Assembly (NCBI GenBank): GCA_903913865.1
Contig: CAIWMU010000102.1
Coordinates: forward strand, 1 to 36,559
Source: an uncultured Verrucomicrobia subdivision 3 bacterium
Lineage (GTDB): Bacteria > Verrucomicrobiota > Verrucomicrobiia > Limisphaerales > UBA8199
Reading direction: 5' to 3'
Length of the DNA stretch: 36,559 nt
Below are positions 34,918-36,559 of the stretch, one piece after another. How positions within the stretch are numbered: the stretch's first letter is position 1; each line of letters begins with the position of its first letter. The notes under the pieces were generated by a model. The model did no database searches. It was not told the DNA's origin and worked only from the letters and a program-made list of their open reading frames with translations. The position numbers were made by a program, and so were the translations under genes.

Positions 34918-36036
34918 TCATAAACCCCGGAGCACTTCCGCCTCCGTCGTAAGTCCTGCAGCCACCCGCTCCCTGCCGCAATCAGCAAGGGTCGGCTCCG
35001 CCCGGATTCCGCGAAACTCCCGGCTCAAAACCAGATTTCTAACCTCATCCCCCGGCGCCAGAAATTCCGCAAGCACCAGCCTCCCGGCAAAGCCTGTGCC
35101 CAGGCAGCCCGGGCATCCCCCCCCGGCGCACCCTCGGCACAACCGCCGCACCAGCCGCTGGTTCAGCACCAGGCTGGTCGCCGAGGCAATCGCCGAGGCG
35201 TCCGGGCAGAAGGATGACAACCGCTCAAACACCCCACGGCACGACCCCGCGTGCAGCGTTGAGATGATCAGGTGCCCCGTTAACGCCGCCCGCAGCGCAA
35301 TCTGCGCGGTGGACTCGTCCCGGATCTCCCCGATCACCAGCACCTGGGGATCCTGTCTCAGCAAATGCCGGGCCGCGCATGCAAAATCCAACCCGCGCGC
35401 CTCGTTCACCTCTGTCTGCATGATCCCGGGCAGCACCCGCTCCACCGGATCCTCCACGGTGATGATGTGCCGCCCCTTCTCTGCCGCCAATTCCCGCAGG
35501 CAGGCATGGATGGTTGTCGTTTTCCCGCTCCCGGCAGGCCCCGTCAGCAGCAGAAGCCCTGAACTCTGCTTCAGGAACCGGCTCACGGCCGCCCGGGCCC
35601 CCTCAGGCAACCCCAGATCCCCCACCACCCGCTCCTGATCCCCCTGAAACAACCGCAAAACAATCTTCTCCCCGGTAACCGTCGGATAGGTGGCCACCCG
35701 CACATCCGCCGCCGTGCCAATGTCCGCTTTGTCGATCCGCCCATCCTGCGGCAGGCTTTCCTGGTAGGTTTTCAGCCTGGCCAGAAATTTCACCCGCCCG
35801 CAAACCCGTTCCGCCAGTCCGGAGGGAAGCACCCCGGCATCCGTCATCACCCCATCCAACCTCAATCGCACCTCGGCAGCCTCCCCGCGCATCTGGATGT
35901 GGATGTCGCTCGCCCCGGCCCGCTCCGCCTCAGCAGCGAGGCGCGCCAGCAGCCCGGGGGCTGCCTCCGCCCCGGTGCATTCGGCCAACAGCCCGGCCAT
36001 CAAACCGCCTGACTCCATCAATGTTTGTTTTGTCAC
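34918..36036 (-). CDS. gspE: GspE/PilB-type secretion ATPase, short form
   Basis: About 372 residues from the suggested GTG 36036. It powers pseudopilus assembly. Walker A is GPAGSGKT (166-173), the Asp box region is TVEDPVE (194-200), Walker B region VLVIGEIRD (232-240) and the His box STLHAG (259-264). The tetracysteine zinc site is extremely compressed: Cys300, 303, 308 and 311, where most GspE proteins have a long loop between the two CxxC pairs. The N1 domain of standard GspE is missing. GTG 36036 is chosen because AGGA lies 6 nt before it; in-frame ATGs at 36018, 36132 and 36261 are alternatives, the last overlapping the upstream frame. Confidence 0.87.
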   Translation of the reverse strand: MTKQTLMESGGLMAGLLAECTGAEAAPGLLARLAAEAERAGASDIHIQMRGEAAEVRLRLDGVMTDAGVLPSGLAERVCGRVKFLARLKTYQESLPQDGRIDKADIGTAADVRVATYPTVTGEKIVLRLFQGDQERVVGDLGLPEGARAAVSRFLKQSSGLLLLTGPAGSGKTTTIHACLRELAAEKGRHIITVEDPVERVLPGIMQTEVNEARGLDFACAARHLLRQDPQVLVIGEIRDESTAQIALRAALTGHLIISTLHAGSCRGVFERLSSFCPDASAIASATSLVLNQRLVRRLCRGCAGGGCPGCLGTGFAGRLVLAEFLAPGDEVRNLVLSREFRGIRAEPTLADCGRERVAAGLTTEAEVLRGL

Positions 36037-36253
36037 AATGGTTCCTGTCCCGCTCAAAGGCACGCCCCTTTGACGCAGCCCCAACCAGTTTGACCAGACA
36101 CCCGGCTCATTGGCACGCGTCAATTCACTCATCCCTGCAGGGGGGCCTCGTAAATGCATCCATTGACTGAACAGAAAGGAGCGCGGAAGGGGGTATTCAG
36201 AATTCCGGAAAGGGGTCAACCCATGGTTTGGTGCGGTTCGCATGCGATCTTGT

Positions 36254-36559
36254 TCATTCATTTTCCACCCGTTGGTCCGGCTCCACCCGCCCCACCTCCT
36301 GATGCGCGTCCTCGTGCAACAGGGACCACAAGTCCATTTCCAGCGTGCAGCCTCCCGGTGGGATGGCAACCCATGAATGGCCGTGCGGTGCCGTGGGGCA
36401 TCAACATCCCGCAGTTGACCACGCACCCCTTGTTGCCCCGGTTGATGGGGCGAGATCCCCATCCCCAATGGACTGCCAGCCGGATGACGGAAAGGCGGAT
36501 GGACGAAATGCCCGTGTTGGTGCGAATCTCAAGAGGTGTTCTTTTGGTCGCCCCCTGTC
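36254..36559 (-). CDS. Unrecognised partial gene with an apparent frameshift
   Basis: A coding-like frame enters from the right edge (IRTNTGISSIRLSVIRL, then INRGNKGCVVNCGMLM). At a run of four C (36398-36395, minus strand) the plausible frame shifts: dropping one C continues as PHGHSWVAIPPGGCTLEMDL and ends RVEPDQRVENE before TGA at 36256-36254. Without the shift the frame ends in a Gly-rich tail and stops at 36258. GC-rich third positions continue across the shift in the corrected frame. It is either a pseudogene or a single-base sequence error. The product is not recognised. It lies immediately upstream of gspE on the same strand and may be the preceding gene of that operon. Confidence 0.4.

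Overview
The window is one contiguous piece of a GC-rich bacterial chromosome. The very long secreted protein built from NHL, FN3-like and bacterial Ig-like repeats, the dispersed short hairpin repeats and the overall gene style suggest Verrucomicrobiota or a close relative in the PVC group. That placement is inference; no rRNA is present to confirm it.

Layout. Bases 1-8144 (minus) hold the N-terminal 2,714 residues of a giant secreted protein that runs off the left edge. Its visible part has an unrecognised N-terminal domain, three separate blocks of exactly six NHL units (three predicted six-bladed propellers) separated by FN3-like and Ig-like modules, then Ig, He_PIG-like and MBG repeats. 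Bases 8145-9369 are non-coding or decayed and carry palindromic and dispersed-repeat elements. An orphan LigA-type BRCT fragment lies beside tRNA-Lys(CTT). Then come trpA, manC and a DUF4337-like membrane protein on the plus strand, facing the translation operon rpmI-rplT-pheS-pheT on the minus strand, which has a terminator-like hairpin between rplT and pheS. Next on the minus strand are a KdgK-type sugar kinase, a GYF-like/M48 membrane protease, a two-SIS protein of the MurQ/GCKR type and a VapBC toxin-antitoxin pair.

From 22.7 kb the plus strand carries a three-gene ABC-2 exporter with stop/start overlaps. tRNA-Gly(TCC) follows on the minus strand, then a degenerate receiver-domain protein, a cold-shock protein with a structured leader, and HemW. 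A cell-envelope group follows: a PepSY-like lipoprotein (minus), an M48 lipoprotein protease and an L,D-transpeptidase with peptidoglycan-binding domains (plus). The right end (31.6-36.6 kb, minus) is a compact type II secretion/type IV pilus-like operon. It encodes a short GspE ATPase, two GspF platform proteins, two pseudopilins and a tiny GspK/PilX-like protein, with a partial, apparently frameshifted gene upstream.

How they fit. Housekeeping genes (PheST, L20/L35, TrpA, HemW, two tRNAs) sit among envelope functions (GDP-mannose supply, peptidoglycan cross-linking, two M48 proteases, a pseudopilin-based export machine) and a large secreted repeat protein. The strongest candidates for something undescribed are the minimal pseudopilin system with duplicated GspF, the triple-propeller giant protein, the 8-nt-periodic array ahead of vapBC and the promoter-terminator-hairpin leader of the cold-shock gene.
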